From positions 46,847 to 110,846 of the forward strand of contig QZDS01000015.1 of NCBI GenBank assembly GCA_009917455.1: DNA of 64,000 bases. The letters are read 5' to 3'. This document shows, piece after piece, positions 26,677-35,092 of the stretch; positions within the stretch are counted from its first letter, which is position 1, and each line of letters begins with the position of its first letter. Origin of the DNA: a bacterium 1xD8-48 (GTDB lineage: Bacteria > Bacillota > Clostridia > Lachnospirales > Lachnospiraceae). The notes under the pieces were generated by a model, which worked only from the letters and a program-made list of their open reading frames with translations, ran no database searches and was not told where the DNA came from. Made by a program: the position numbers and the translations under genes.

Positions 26677-28806
26677 ATGAAGAAATTCAACCCATTGGCA
26701 TATATTCGAAAATTTCAGATTCTTATTATCATTGGCGCATTGGCGGCGGGACTGGCGTCTTATGAGCATTTTGCAGGCAAACAGGACTATACGGTTTCCG
26801 CTATCATTGAATATACGAATGCCAGGGCTTCAGAAGGGTACTCGCCGGACGGAAAAGAAATTGACACTTCGGAAATATATTCCGTGTCAGTCATGCAAGA
26901 TGTATTTGAGCGTATGAGTCTTGATTATGATTCCTATAATCTGGACCAGTTCCGTTCACGAGTTGTGGTGACCCCTATTCTTTCCGAGGAAGAAAAGGCA
27001 ATGCAGGAAGCGCAGAATGATGAGGGAGAGGAATCAACAGTTAAGGCTACCAGGTATATGGTTTCTTTTACAGCCAGCAGGGTGGATTCTGACCAGCCGG
27101 CCAATTTTGCAAGGCAGGTATTGGACAATATGCTTGACGCATTTCTTGCTGATTATGCAGAAAACCATATTGGCGGAGGTACAATTGTCAGCAATATTTC
27201 AGGGCTCTATGACGGCAGCTATGATTATCTTGAAATGATTGAGATTATTGATGAAGATGTACAGAATACACTCAGGTCTCTCTCAAGCCGGGTGACATCC
27301 GGTCAAAACAATCCAATGTATTATTACCGCTCTACTCTGACCGGATATACTTTTACTGACATATATCGAGAGTTCGATACCATTTTCAAGATAGATATTC
27401 CCAATATTTATGCTTATATTTTAAATAACCGGGTCAGCCGTGACAGAGATATTCTGATTTCAAAATATCAGAAACGTATTGAAGACTATGAAATTTCAAA
27501 TAATGCAAATATGGCGCAGTCACAGGCAATTACTGATATTATTGATGCTTATGTCAGAATGATGAGGGAATCGGGGAATACGGATATTACTTATGAATAT
27601 ATCCTGAATGATGTAGATGATGATTATTATCGCTATTTACAGCAGAGTGAGAGCGAAGACGGCTCTGCTAAAGGACAATGGGAACGTCCGGATGAGACAG
27701 TAAAATATGACGTGTTGCTTGAGGATTATGTTAAGAACAGCACAAATGTGGAGTATGACAAAATTAATATAGATTATTGCAGGTATGTTATCGGAGTGTT
27801 TTCAGGGAGTGTGTCAGCTGCCGGAGGAGAAGACACAGCGTATATGCAACAGACAGATATTGATGAAGAACATGCGGCGGATACTGAGCAGGCAGTTTTC
27901 GATGATGAGAATCCTGAATTAACAGGGCAGGAGGATTCTGTCAGCGAGGGCGGCGAAGATGTGGAGCAAATAATAGTTCTGGAATCCGGCTCCAGTATGG
28001 AAGCGGAGGAGATGCTTGACAGTGTGATTTCCCGTCTGAATAAACTCTACCGTCTGCTGGATCGCACGATGGTAGAGTATAACGAATATGCGGGTGCTGC
28101 CAACATTAGTCTTGGCAGCAATGTGGTTCTCCAGCCGGGAAAAAAGCTGATGCTTTATAGTGGCATTGTAATTGTCGTGTGCGCAATAATGCTTTCTGTG
28201 GCAGTCATTGTACTCAGTCGTATCAGTGAAATTTTCCACTATCACGTTTATGTGGACCGCAAGTTTCAGATTCCAAACAGAAGCGCATGCGATTCTTATA
28301 TGGAAAGTTATTCTAATCGGATATTGCCGGAGCACATTAGTTGTATTGCAATTACGGCAGATGATGTACGCAAAAAAAATGAAGAGTATGGCGTGGAGGC
28401 CTGCGACGGGATGCTGCGTAAGTTGGTTGAGATATTACAGTCAGCGTTTGCCGGCACAGGGGACAGTTTTATATCAGTAAATGGATTAGGGCAATTCATT
28501 GTATTTGTGAAAAATACCTCCTACGGGCAGGCTGAGGCTTGTATGCAGTATGCTGCAAGTGTTGCCGATGATTATAATAAAGATGCGGAATGCAAGATAT
28601 CGTACCGGTACGGCATTGCAGAGAGTAAAAATGACTCGCTTTACCAGATTAAGGCGTTATTGATGAAAGCAATTGAAAAATGTTCTAATGCCCGTACCGG
28701 GAAGGGCGTTGTACCGGAAGCGGAGGAAGATGATGAAGTAAGTGGAAGAGAAAAGCCGATTAGCGATTTGCTTATCCGTCTGGAAATGGCAAGGACAGGC
28801 CGATGA
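26677..28806 (+). CDS. Wzz-like protein fused to a degenerate GGDEF-like domain
   Basis: 709 residues; ATG at 26677. Helix one is at about residues 12-30 and helix two at about 491-513, bracketing a large extracytoplasmic region with an acidic insert (about 385-450). The C-terminal ~180 cytoplasmic residues follow the GGDEF layout: IPNRSACDSYM (for LPNR), KKNEEYGVEACDGML (for K-xNDxYGHxxGDxxL), then a strand ending VNGLGQFIVFV where RYGGDEFxxxL should be, and SYRYGIAES (for SIGIA). The catalytic GGDEF residues are lost, so cyclase activity is unlikely. It could bind c-di-GMP or only mediate contacts. Start overlaps the previous gene's end closely; the next start overlaps its stop by 4 bases. 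Confidence 0.6.
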   Translation: MKKFNPLAYIRKFQILIIIGALAAGLASYEHFAGKQDYTVSAIIEYTNARASEGYSPDGKEIDTSEIYSVSVMQDVFERMSLDYDSYNLDQFRSRVVVTPILSEEEKAMQEAQNDEGEESTVKATRYMVSFTASRVDSDQPANFARQVLDNMLDAFLADYAENHIGGGTIVSNISGLYDGSYDYLEMIEIIDEDVQNTLRSLSSRVTSGQNNPMYYYRSTLTGYTFTDIYREFDTIFKIDIPNIYAYILNNRVSRDRDILISKYQKRIEDYEISNNANMAQSQAITDIIDAYVRMMRESGNTDITYEYILNDVDDDYYRYLQQSESEDGSAKGQWERPDETVKYDVLLEDYVKNSTNVEYDKINIDYCRYVIGVFSGSVSAAGGEDTAYMQQTDIDEEHAADTEQAVFDDENPELTGQEDSVSEGGEDVEQIIVLESGSSMEAEEMLDSVISRLNKLYRLLDRTMVEYNEYAGAANISLGSNVVLQPGKKLMLYSGIVIVVCAIMLSVAVIVLSRISEIFHYHVYVDRKFQIPNRSACDSYMESYSNRILPEHISCIAITADDVRKKNEEYGVEACDGMLRKLVEILQSAFAGTGDSFISVNGLGQFIVFVKNTSYGQAEACMQYAASVADDYNKDAECKISYRYGIAESKNDSLYQIKALLMKAIEKCSNARTGKGVVPEAEEDDEVSGREKPISDLLIRLEMARTGR

Positions 28807-30110
28807 AGAATCTGAAGGGATTTCTGCTCCGTGTGGTTTATCTGATGTTAGCGTGCGCAATGTTTTATTTCACAAATGAAGGAGTGATAGTGGGCGGTAT
28901 TGGTGTAATGTATCAGTATTTGTTTGCCATCAGTATTATTTTACTGGCATTTACTGTATTTCTTGTTCGGCCGGATACCTGCCGGATGGCAGTTACGCTA
29001 CGTTATAGCTGGCGTCTTGGCGCACATTATCTGTGGATTGAATTATATTCCATGCTGATATGGGGACTTTCTCTCTCGCAGGTCAATGTTATTACACGTG
29101 GAAGCTTTGCAGTAGTGTATGCATTACTTGGGGTTTTGACTGCCGCTGCTACAGTTTATCTGTTTGGGCGGGAAGGGGTGCGGCTTCTTGTGGGAGCGCT
29201 TTTGCTTGCCAATGGTATTTATGTGGCAAAGGCTATATTCAATAATGGAGCCGGAGCATTCTTTCAGGAGTATATTGAACTGATTATTTCCTTTACAGCT
29301 AAGACAGGGCCGATTATGAAAAGTTTTGAATCGCTTAATTTTGCGTATATGCTTGGTTTTTTCCTGCTTTATCAGGTGTTGGAAGAAATTTTTGACCGCA
29401 GGCTTCGCAAACAGGGGTATGCCGGCGCTGTTATGCTTCGGCAGGAATGGTGGCTGTTTTTACTTGCGGGTGCATGTTTTCTGCTGGGACTCAAGCGCAG
29501 CGTTCTGCTGGCGGTAGCAGTCGGCTTTTTGACGGCTGTATTGCTGCTGCATCTTCAGGCGAGAGAAACGAGAAGCGTCTCGCGAATCCTGTGTACGCTG
29601 CTGGTGTTATTTGGTTTTTCCTATGTCATCGGCTGCTATTATGGCGTGATGGACTGGTTGGAATCCATCGGAATTAATACGAACACCCGCGCCCATTTCT
29701 TTGGACAGATGCGAGCATATTATGAGATGGGAATTGGTTATCTCGGTAAGGGGGCGGGCTATGTGTCCCGTATGATGCAGGAGGGTACTTTTGTCCAGGC
29801 AAGTAACGGATATATGCCCGGAGATATTCATAACGATTACCTTCGCCAGTATATTGAGCTGGGTTTTTGGGGATTTTTAATCTGGATGGTATTGTATTTG
29901 AATTATAAGGCAGAGTATTTTTTTCACGGACTGAAAACAGAAGTTGACAGGCTGCACGGAGCATTGGCTGTGAGTTTTATTGTGGCTAATTATATGACGT
30001 TTCTGACCGAAAACACACTTTACTACTGCAAGCTGACCATGATGATGTCACTTTTGGTGATGGCATACCGTTTTGAGGACTATTGTGTCAGGGAGGCAGG
30101 AAATGGGTAG
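28803..30110 (+). CDS. Wzy-like O-antigen/polysaccharide polymerase
   Basis: 435 residues, almost entirely hydrophobic, with about ten predicted membrane helices. A large loop in the second half contains RAHFFGQM and a GDIHNDYLRQYIELGFWG stretch typical of the Wzy/O-antigen ligase superfamily, in which the H-N-x-x-L motif is conserved. It should join lipid-linked repeat units outside the membrane. ATGA overlap with the preceding Wzz-like gene and overlap with the next transferase indicate tight coupling. Polymerase versus ligase cannot be told apart from sequence alone. Confidence 0.8.
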   Translation: MKNLKGFLLRVVYLMLACAMFYFTNEGVIVGGIGVMYQYLFAISIILLAFTVFLVRPDTCRMAVTLRYSWRLGAHYLWIELYSMLIWGLSLSQVNVITRGSFAVVYALLGVLTAAATVYLFGREGVRLLVGALLLANGIYVAKAIFNNGAGAFFQEYIELIISFTAKTGPIMKSFESLNFAYMLGFFLLYQVLEEIFDRRLRKQGYAGAVMLRQEWWLFLLAGACFLLGLKRSVLLAVAVGFLTAVLLLHLQARETRSVSRILCTLLVLFGFSYVIGCYYGVMDWLESIGINTNTRAHFFGQMRAYYEMGIGYLGKGAGYVSRMMQEGTFVQASNGYMPGDIHNDYLRQYIELGFWGFLIWMVLYLNYKAEYFFHGLKTEVDRLHGALAVSFIVANYMTFLTENTLYYCKLTMMMSLLVMAYRFEDYCVREAGNG

Positions 30111-31248
30111 GTTGCATATTTGTTTTTTTTTCCATCGTTTTGACGGCGGAGGAGCGGAAAAGATGACGGTTATCCTTGCAAATGAGCTTGCGAGGCAGGG
30201 ACACGAGGTTAGCATTTTGATACGGCACGATAAAGGACCGGTGAAGAGGCTGCTAAGTCCGGCGGTACATATTCTTGACATGAGATTGCCGGAGAAAGGG
30301 AGGATTTACAAGAATATTGGCAATATCTGCTGGCTGAGGGAAATGATGCGTCCCGGGAAATTTGATATTATGTTATCGGTTACGGCAGAGATGAGCCAGG
30401 TGGCTGCGCTGGCGACCTATGCTCTTTATCCCCGCATTCCGCTTATTTCAGTAGTACACAGCACACTTTCACAGGAGGTACACAGCTTTCAACGTATCAG
30501 GGAGTGCCTGTTCCCTGTATTGAACCGACGTTACAACAGGGTCATAACCGTTTCGGAAGCTGTGCGTGAGGACTATATTACACTGTGCCATGCGTTTCCG
30601 GAGCAGATTATTGCGGTGTACAACCCGGTAATCAGCGAAGAATTTTGGAAACATGCCGAAACTGAGCCGCAGCATCCATGGTTGGAGGATAATCGGGAGT
30701 TTAAGGTAATCGTGTCGGCCGGGCGTCTGTGTGAGGCCAAAAACCATACATTGATGTTGGAGGCAATGCGGCGGCTTAAGGAACAGGGAGATTACCGGTT
30801 GATTTTGCTGGGGAGCGGTGAGCTACGGGAGAAGCTTGTGGAACAGGCGCAGCGCAGCGATATTGACAGGATAGTTGATTTTGCCGGTTTTGTCCAAAAT
30901 CCGGCCGCTTATTTCCGAAAAGCGGATGTTGTAGCATTATCTTCCCGGTTTGAGGGGCTTCCCACTGTACTGGTGGAGGCGTTGGCGGTTGGAGCTAAGG
31001 TAGTCAGCACTGATTGCCCCAGCGGTCCCCGGGAAATATTGCAAAACGGAAAATTTGGAATTCTTGTGAAACCTGAAAATCCTGAGGCGCTCGCAGACGG
31101 TATTTTACGCGGCCTTGCATGGGAACCTGACCGTGGGGCACTCAGGCAGCGGGCGCTGGATTTTACCGACAGGCGTGCGGGGGAAGAGTATCTGCGGGTT
31201 ATCCGGGAAACAATCATGCAGCACGCGGAGAGGAGAAAGCGTGCATAA
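30103..31248 (+). CDS. glycosyltransferase family 4
   Basis: 381 residues starting at the ATG at 30103, preceded by GGGAGGCAGGAA; a longer in-frame start overlaps the polymerase further and lacks a ribosome site. The N-terminal FFHRFDGGGAEKM is the GT4 Gly-rich loop. The C-terminal FEGLPTVLVEALAVG carries the E-x7-E motif (near residues 286-300), and DCPSGPREIL follows. It is probably a cytoplasmic transferase for one sugar of the repeat unit. Confidence 0.9.
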   Translation: MGRLHICFFFHRFDGGGAEKMTVILANELARQGHEVSILIRHDKGPVKRLLSPAVHILDMRLPEKGRIYKNIGNICWLREMMRPGKFDIMLSVTAEMSQVAALATYALYPRIPLISVVHSTLSQEVHSFQRIRECLFPVLNRRYNRVITVSEAVREDYITLCHAFPEQIIAVYNPVISEEFWKHAETEPQHPWLEDNREFKVIVSAGRLCEAKNHTLMLEAMRRLKEQGDYRLILLGSGELREKLVEQAQRSDIDRIVDFAGFVQNPAAYFRKADVVALSSRFEGLPTVLVEALAVGAKVVSTDCPSGPREILQNGKFGILVKPENPEALADGILRGLAWEPDRGALRQRALDFTDRRAGEEYLRVIRETIMQHAERRKRA

Positions 31249-32443
31249 AAAACTGGTACACTTCTGGGATAAGCTACGGTTTTTATGGTATTTTCTAAAC
31301 TATTTTATGGCGGCGGCAGTGGCGCCGCTGTTCCGAAACAGGGAGGAATACCGCCATTTATGGCTGATTTCCGAGCGCGGCACAGATGCGCAGGACAACG
31401 GGCTGTATTTTTATCGTTATCTGCGCCGGGAACATCCGGAAGTCAATGCCTGCTATCTGTTGTCGGAGGATTCGCCTGACAGACGTTTTTTTTCAGAGGA
31501 TGACAGACTGGTACGCTATCGAAGCTTTTCTCATTATCTGGCGCTTGTGCTTGCCGAGTATAAGGTCAGCTCTCATATTATGGGCTTTGCACCGGATATG
31601 TGGTTTTTCACCAGGCTGGACCGTTTTTTCAGGATGAAGGGCAGGAAGGTCTTTTTACAGCATGGTATCATTAAAGATGATATGCCGTGGTGCCATGCAG
31701 ATAATGCACATCTTGAGCTGTTCGTCTGCGGGGCAAAGCCTGAGGCGGATGCTGTGGCGGCTGGATTTGGACATCCGCCTGGAGTGGTACGTTATCTGGG
31801 GCTGTGCCGGTATGACGGGTTGCCGTTTAAGGAGCATACGAGAAGCGGTATGATATTGTTTATGCCTACCTGGCGTGCAACGCTCAAGGATGCCTCTGTA
31901 CAGAGATTTGTTAAAAGCACATATTATAAAGGGATTATGGAGCTGTTGAACAGTGAAACATTAGGAGAGCTGCTGAAAGCACAGGAATGCAGGCTTTTAT
32001 TTGCCCCACATCCGGAAGTATTGCCATACCTTGGCAGCTTCCACAGCAGTAATTTGCAGGTAGAGCTTTTGGAGCCGGGGAAGCGGAATACACAGCAACT
32101 GTTAATAGATGCTGACATTCTGATTACCGATTATTCTTCTGTATTTTTTGATTTTGCGTATCAGCGAAAGCACATTATCTACTACCAATATGATGAGGAC
32201 GAGTACCGGAAAGAACAATATCCACAAGGGTATTTCAGGTATCGGACAGATGGTTTCGGGCCGGTGGTTTCCGAGGTCCCGGAGGTTGTAAGACACCTTG
32301 AAGGTATGTTGCATTCATCTTGCATGGAGGAAAGCTATGCGGTTCGGACAGAAAAATATTTTCTTTATCATGATAAGGAAAATTGCCGGCGCAATTATGA
32401 TGCAATTGTGGCACTTGGACAGGGGAAGGGGGCTGAAAGATGA
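31241..32443 (+). CDS. CDP-glycerol glycerophosphotransferase family protein (TagB/TagF-like), GTG start
   Basis: 400 residues. The GTG at 31241 has AGGAG seven bases upstream and overlaps the previous stop. Family features include FLQHGI (near residue 142), PTWRATL, a FAPHP motif and TDYSSVFFDFAY near residue 303. Known members transfer glycerol- or ribitol-phosphate from a CDP-activated donor onto lipid-linked glycans. The cluster may thus add a polyol-phosphate to its glycan, although no CDP-glycerol synthesis gene is present here. Confidence 0.87.
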   Translation: MHKKLVHFWDKLRFLWYFLNYFMAAAVAPLFRNREEYRHLWLISERGTDAQDNGLYFYRYLRREHPEVNACYLLSEDSPDRRFFSEDDRLVRYRSFSHYLALVLAEYKVSSHIMGFAPDMWFFTRLDRFFRMKGRKVFLQHGIIKDDMPWCHADNAHLELFVCGAKPEADAVAAGFGHPPGVVRYLGLCRYDGLPFKEHTRSGMILFMPTWRATLKDASVQRFVKSTYYKGIMELLNSETLGELLKAQECRLLFAPHPEVLPYLGSFHSSNLQVELLEPGKRNTQQLLIDADILITDYSSVFFDFAYQRKHIIYYQYDEDEYRKEQYPQGYFRYRTDGFGPVVSEVPEVVRHLEGMLHSSCMEESYAVRTEKYFLYHDKENCRRNYDAIVALGQGKGAER

Positions 32444-33519
32444 ACAGAAAAAATTTCATCTGGATGTTGGTAATAACCGCATCTTTGTTGGGCATGACTG
32501 GATGTTCTTTACCAGAAACGGAAGAATCCGGTGTGGAACGGGAATTACTCTGCCAATTCCGGGAGGGCTGTCGATATGTCACGAATGGGGAACAGTACTG
32601 GGAGGAAAAAAATCCTGAATGGGATTTATACTGGTTGCTAATGGATGACCAGAGGAGCCGCCCGGAGGAGTTACGCTTTGAATTTACGGAGGATATTGAG
32701 CACGAGGTATTTGCGCTCAATAAGGACTATCAGATTATCTGGAAAAATACTTTTGGCAGTGGCAGGCACAGTGCCCTGGTTCCGGAAACTGCTATGGGAT
32801 TTATGTTTTCTGTTCGGGAAACAGAACTATTCCGGCCTGTCGGAACGGGAATGCATCCCCGGATGGAAACCCCGCTTACCGGACGATGCCTGTCAGTGCT
32901 TGGCGATAGTGTCAGTGCCTTTGCCGGGTATATTCCATGGGAAGATTATGCCTATTACAGTAATATGAATTTTGGAGCAGCGTCTATGTGGTGGGCGGTA
33001 CTGGCGGAAAAGACAGGAATGGAAATATGCAAAATTAATGCAGTCAGCAGTTCCGGCATCGTAGTTCCAGAAGGCGCGATGGCAGACGGGCTGTTAAAGG
33101 GGAATTCCGAACGATGTTGCAATTTGTCTTCAAAGAAGGGTGAAAGCCCGGATGAAATTCTGGTGATGCTTGGAGGAAATGACTATTTAGAGCAGGTTTT
33201 AACTGAGCGTATCAGGCAGGAATATCTGGATATGCTTTCCCGAATTAAGAGGGCTTATCCGAATGCGCATATTTATGTTTGTACCTATTTTCAGAGTCCA
33301 ACGCTTACTTCGGTACCGCTGGAAGAACTCAACAGGCTGCTTCGGGACGTTGCGCAGGAGGCAGAAGTTGGTCTGATTGACTTTGAGGATTGCGGAATAC
33401 TTGAAAGTGAGCCTGAGAAATACCTGATTGACGGGATACTTCATCCAAACGAGCGGGGGCAGATTCTGTTGGGTGTTTGTGCTGCACAGCAGATGCTGGA
33501 AAGAAGTGTGGACACATGA
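32440..33519 (+). CDS. SGNH/GDSL hydrolase lipoprotein
   Basis: 359 residues. A lipoprotein signal ends in MTGC with Cys22. SGNH blocks: LGDSVSAF (catalytic Ser, near residue 151), a block II/III region ending LGGNDYL (near 246), and DGILHPN supplying Asp and His (near 331-337). An extra ~120-residue N-terminal region has no recognised domain. Extracellular SGNH enzymes in polysaccharide loci typically add or remove O-acyl groups, which fits the two acyltransferase genes downstream. ATGA overlap with the previous gene. Confidence 0.85.
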   Translation: MNRKNFIWMLVITASLLGMTGCSLPETEESGVERELLCQFREGCRYVTNGEQYWEEKNPEWDLYWLLMDDQRSRPEELRFEFTEDIEHEVFALNKDYQIIWKNTFGSGRHSALVPETAMGFMFSVRETELFRPVGTGMHPRMETPLTGRCLSVLGDSVSAFAGYIPWEDYAYYSNMNFGAASMWWAVLAEKTGMEICKINAVSSSGIVVPEGAMADGLLKGNSERCCNLSSKKGESPDEILVMLGGNDYLEQVLTERIRQEYLDMLSRIKRAYPNAHIYVCTYFQSPTLTSVPLEELNRLLRDVAQEAEVGLIDFEDCGILESEPEKYLIDGILHPNERGQILLGVCAAQQMLERSVDT

Positions 33520-33547
33520 GGCGGCGTTTGACATCAGGGAGATATAT

Positions 33548-35092
33548 ATGAGAACCAGTTCATCATTGCGCACACTTATGGCCTCTTTTCTTGGGCAGTT
33601 TGTTAATATTATTTTGTTGTTTATATCACGGAAGCTGTTTGTGCAGCATTTCGCACAGGAATATCTTGGTGTGAACGGTCTGTTTTCTAATATACTGACA
33701 GTGCTTTCGCTTGCTGAGCTTGGAATAGGCACGGCAATGATTCACGGACTATATCGTCCTGCAGCCAACAGCGATGAGGAAGAAATATGTCGCCTGATGA
33801 ATCTCTATCGGATGCTGTATGGAGTGGTAGGAAGCGCAGTGTTTGTGTTTGGTCTGGCCCTGATGCCGGTTTTGCCGTATTTTGTACAAGGAAGCGGGAT
33901 TCCAGGACTGAGACTGATTTACGGTATGTATTTGTTTGATACAGTTGCAGGTTATTTTCTCTCCTATAAGCAGGCAATGCTTGCTGCGCATCAGGAAGCA
34001 TGGAGGACGACAGCCGTCACTCAGATGGTTAGAAGTATACAGATAATATTGCAGATGGCGGTAATTGTGTGCCTTGAGAACTTTTACATTTATATTGCTG
34101 TCCAAATGTGTTCTCAATTGGTGGCAAATTTTATTCTTTCGGGAATTGTTAATCACCGTTATCCGTATCTTAGAGGGAACAAAAGAGGGTATCCGTCACG
34201 GGAATACTGCAGGGAACTGTTCCAACAGATCGGGGCATTGGCATTACATCGGCTGGGGGGAGTACTGGTTTCTCACACCGATAATCTCATTCTCTCTACA
34301 TTCCGGGGGCTGGCTGTGGTGGGAATTTATTCCAACTATCAAATGGTACTCAATAGCATTCGTCTGATGATGTCCTATATCTACAATTCCTTTTCTCCGG
34401 CAATAGGCAACCTTGCCGCATCAGAGGAGAGTGATAGGGTATATGAAATACACAGTGCGCTGGATTTTTTGATGTCATTGCTGTATGGATGGCTGGCGTT
34501 ATGTCTTGCAGCATTGTTTAATCCTTTTATCCGGCTTTATTTTGGTTCGGATTATGTTCTGTCGCTGCCGGTAGTGCTGTTGATAGTTTTGGATTTCTAT
34601 TTACATGGTATGCGTCAGATGACGCTGCGTTTCCGGGATGGCATGGGGCTTTACTGGTATGACCGTTATAAGCCGATGGCGGAAATACTGCTGAATCTCA
34701 CAGCTTCAGTAGTACTGGTGAGACGTTTTGGAATTGCAGGTGTTGTGGCTGGCACTGTTGTGAGTACTCTGCTTACTAACTTTTGGGTCGAGCCTCTTGT
34801 GTTTTTCAGATATGGCGTGAGGGATGGCTGGAAACGTAAATTTGTCTGGTATTATATACGGCGAGGCGCACAGGCTTTAGTGCTTATAACAGACGGTATT
34901 ATTTTGTGGATGCTGCACATGAAAATGCCTGTTCATAATTTTACAGATTGGCTGGTTTGGGGAGGACTCTGTACGGCTCTTTATGGATTGACAATATCGG
35001 TGGCTTTCCGACGTAGAAAAGAGTGGAGGTATTTGTGTGCAAAAGGAGTAGAACAGTGGAAGATTCTGAAAAAAAAATTTGGAAAGATATAA
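33548..35092 (+). CDS. Wzx-like polysaccharide flippase
   Basis: 514 residues with about 12-14 predicted membrane helices. The N-terminus RTSSSLRTLMASFLGQFVNIIL and YLGVNGLFSNILTVLSLAELG are typical of Wzx/polysaccharide transporters of the MOP superfamily in Firmicutes. The ATG at 33548 follows CAGGGAG; an earlier in-frame start lies inside the SGNH gene. It should flip the undecaprenyl-linked repeat unit to the outer face for Wzy. Confidence 0.9.
   Translation: MRTSSSLRTLMASFLGQFVNIILLFISRKLFVQHFAQEYLGVNGLFSNILTVLSLAELGIGTAMIHGLYRPAANSDEEEICRLMNLYRMLYGVVGSAVFVFGLALMPVLPYFVQGSGIPGLRLIYGMYLFDTVAGYFLSYKQAMLAAHQEAWRTTAVTQMVRSIQIILQMAVIVCLENFYIYIAVQMCSQLVANFILSGIVNHRYPYLRGNKRGYPSREYCRELFQQIGALALHRLGGVLVSHTDNLILSTFRGLAVVGIYSNYQMVLNSIRLMMSYIYNSFSPAIGNLAASEESDRVYEIHSALDFLMSLLYGWLALCLAALFNPFIRLYFGSDYVLSLPVVLLIVLDFYLHGMRQMTLRFRDGMGLYWYDRYKPMAEILLNLTASVVLVRRFGIAGVVAGTVVSTLLTNFWVEPLVFFRYGVRDGWKRKFVWYYIRRGAQALVLITDGIILWMLHMKMPVHNFTDWLVWGGLCTALYGLTISVAFRRRKEWRYLCAKGVEQWKILKKKFGKI

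Noticed and set aside
26677..28806. Active diguanylate cyclase
   Set aside because: The GGDEF signature and neighbouring active-site residues are replaced (GLGQF), so catalysis is unlikely even if the fold is kept.
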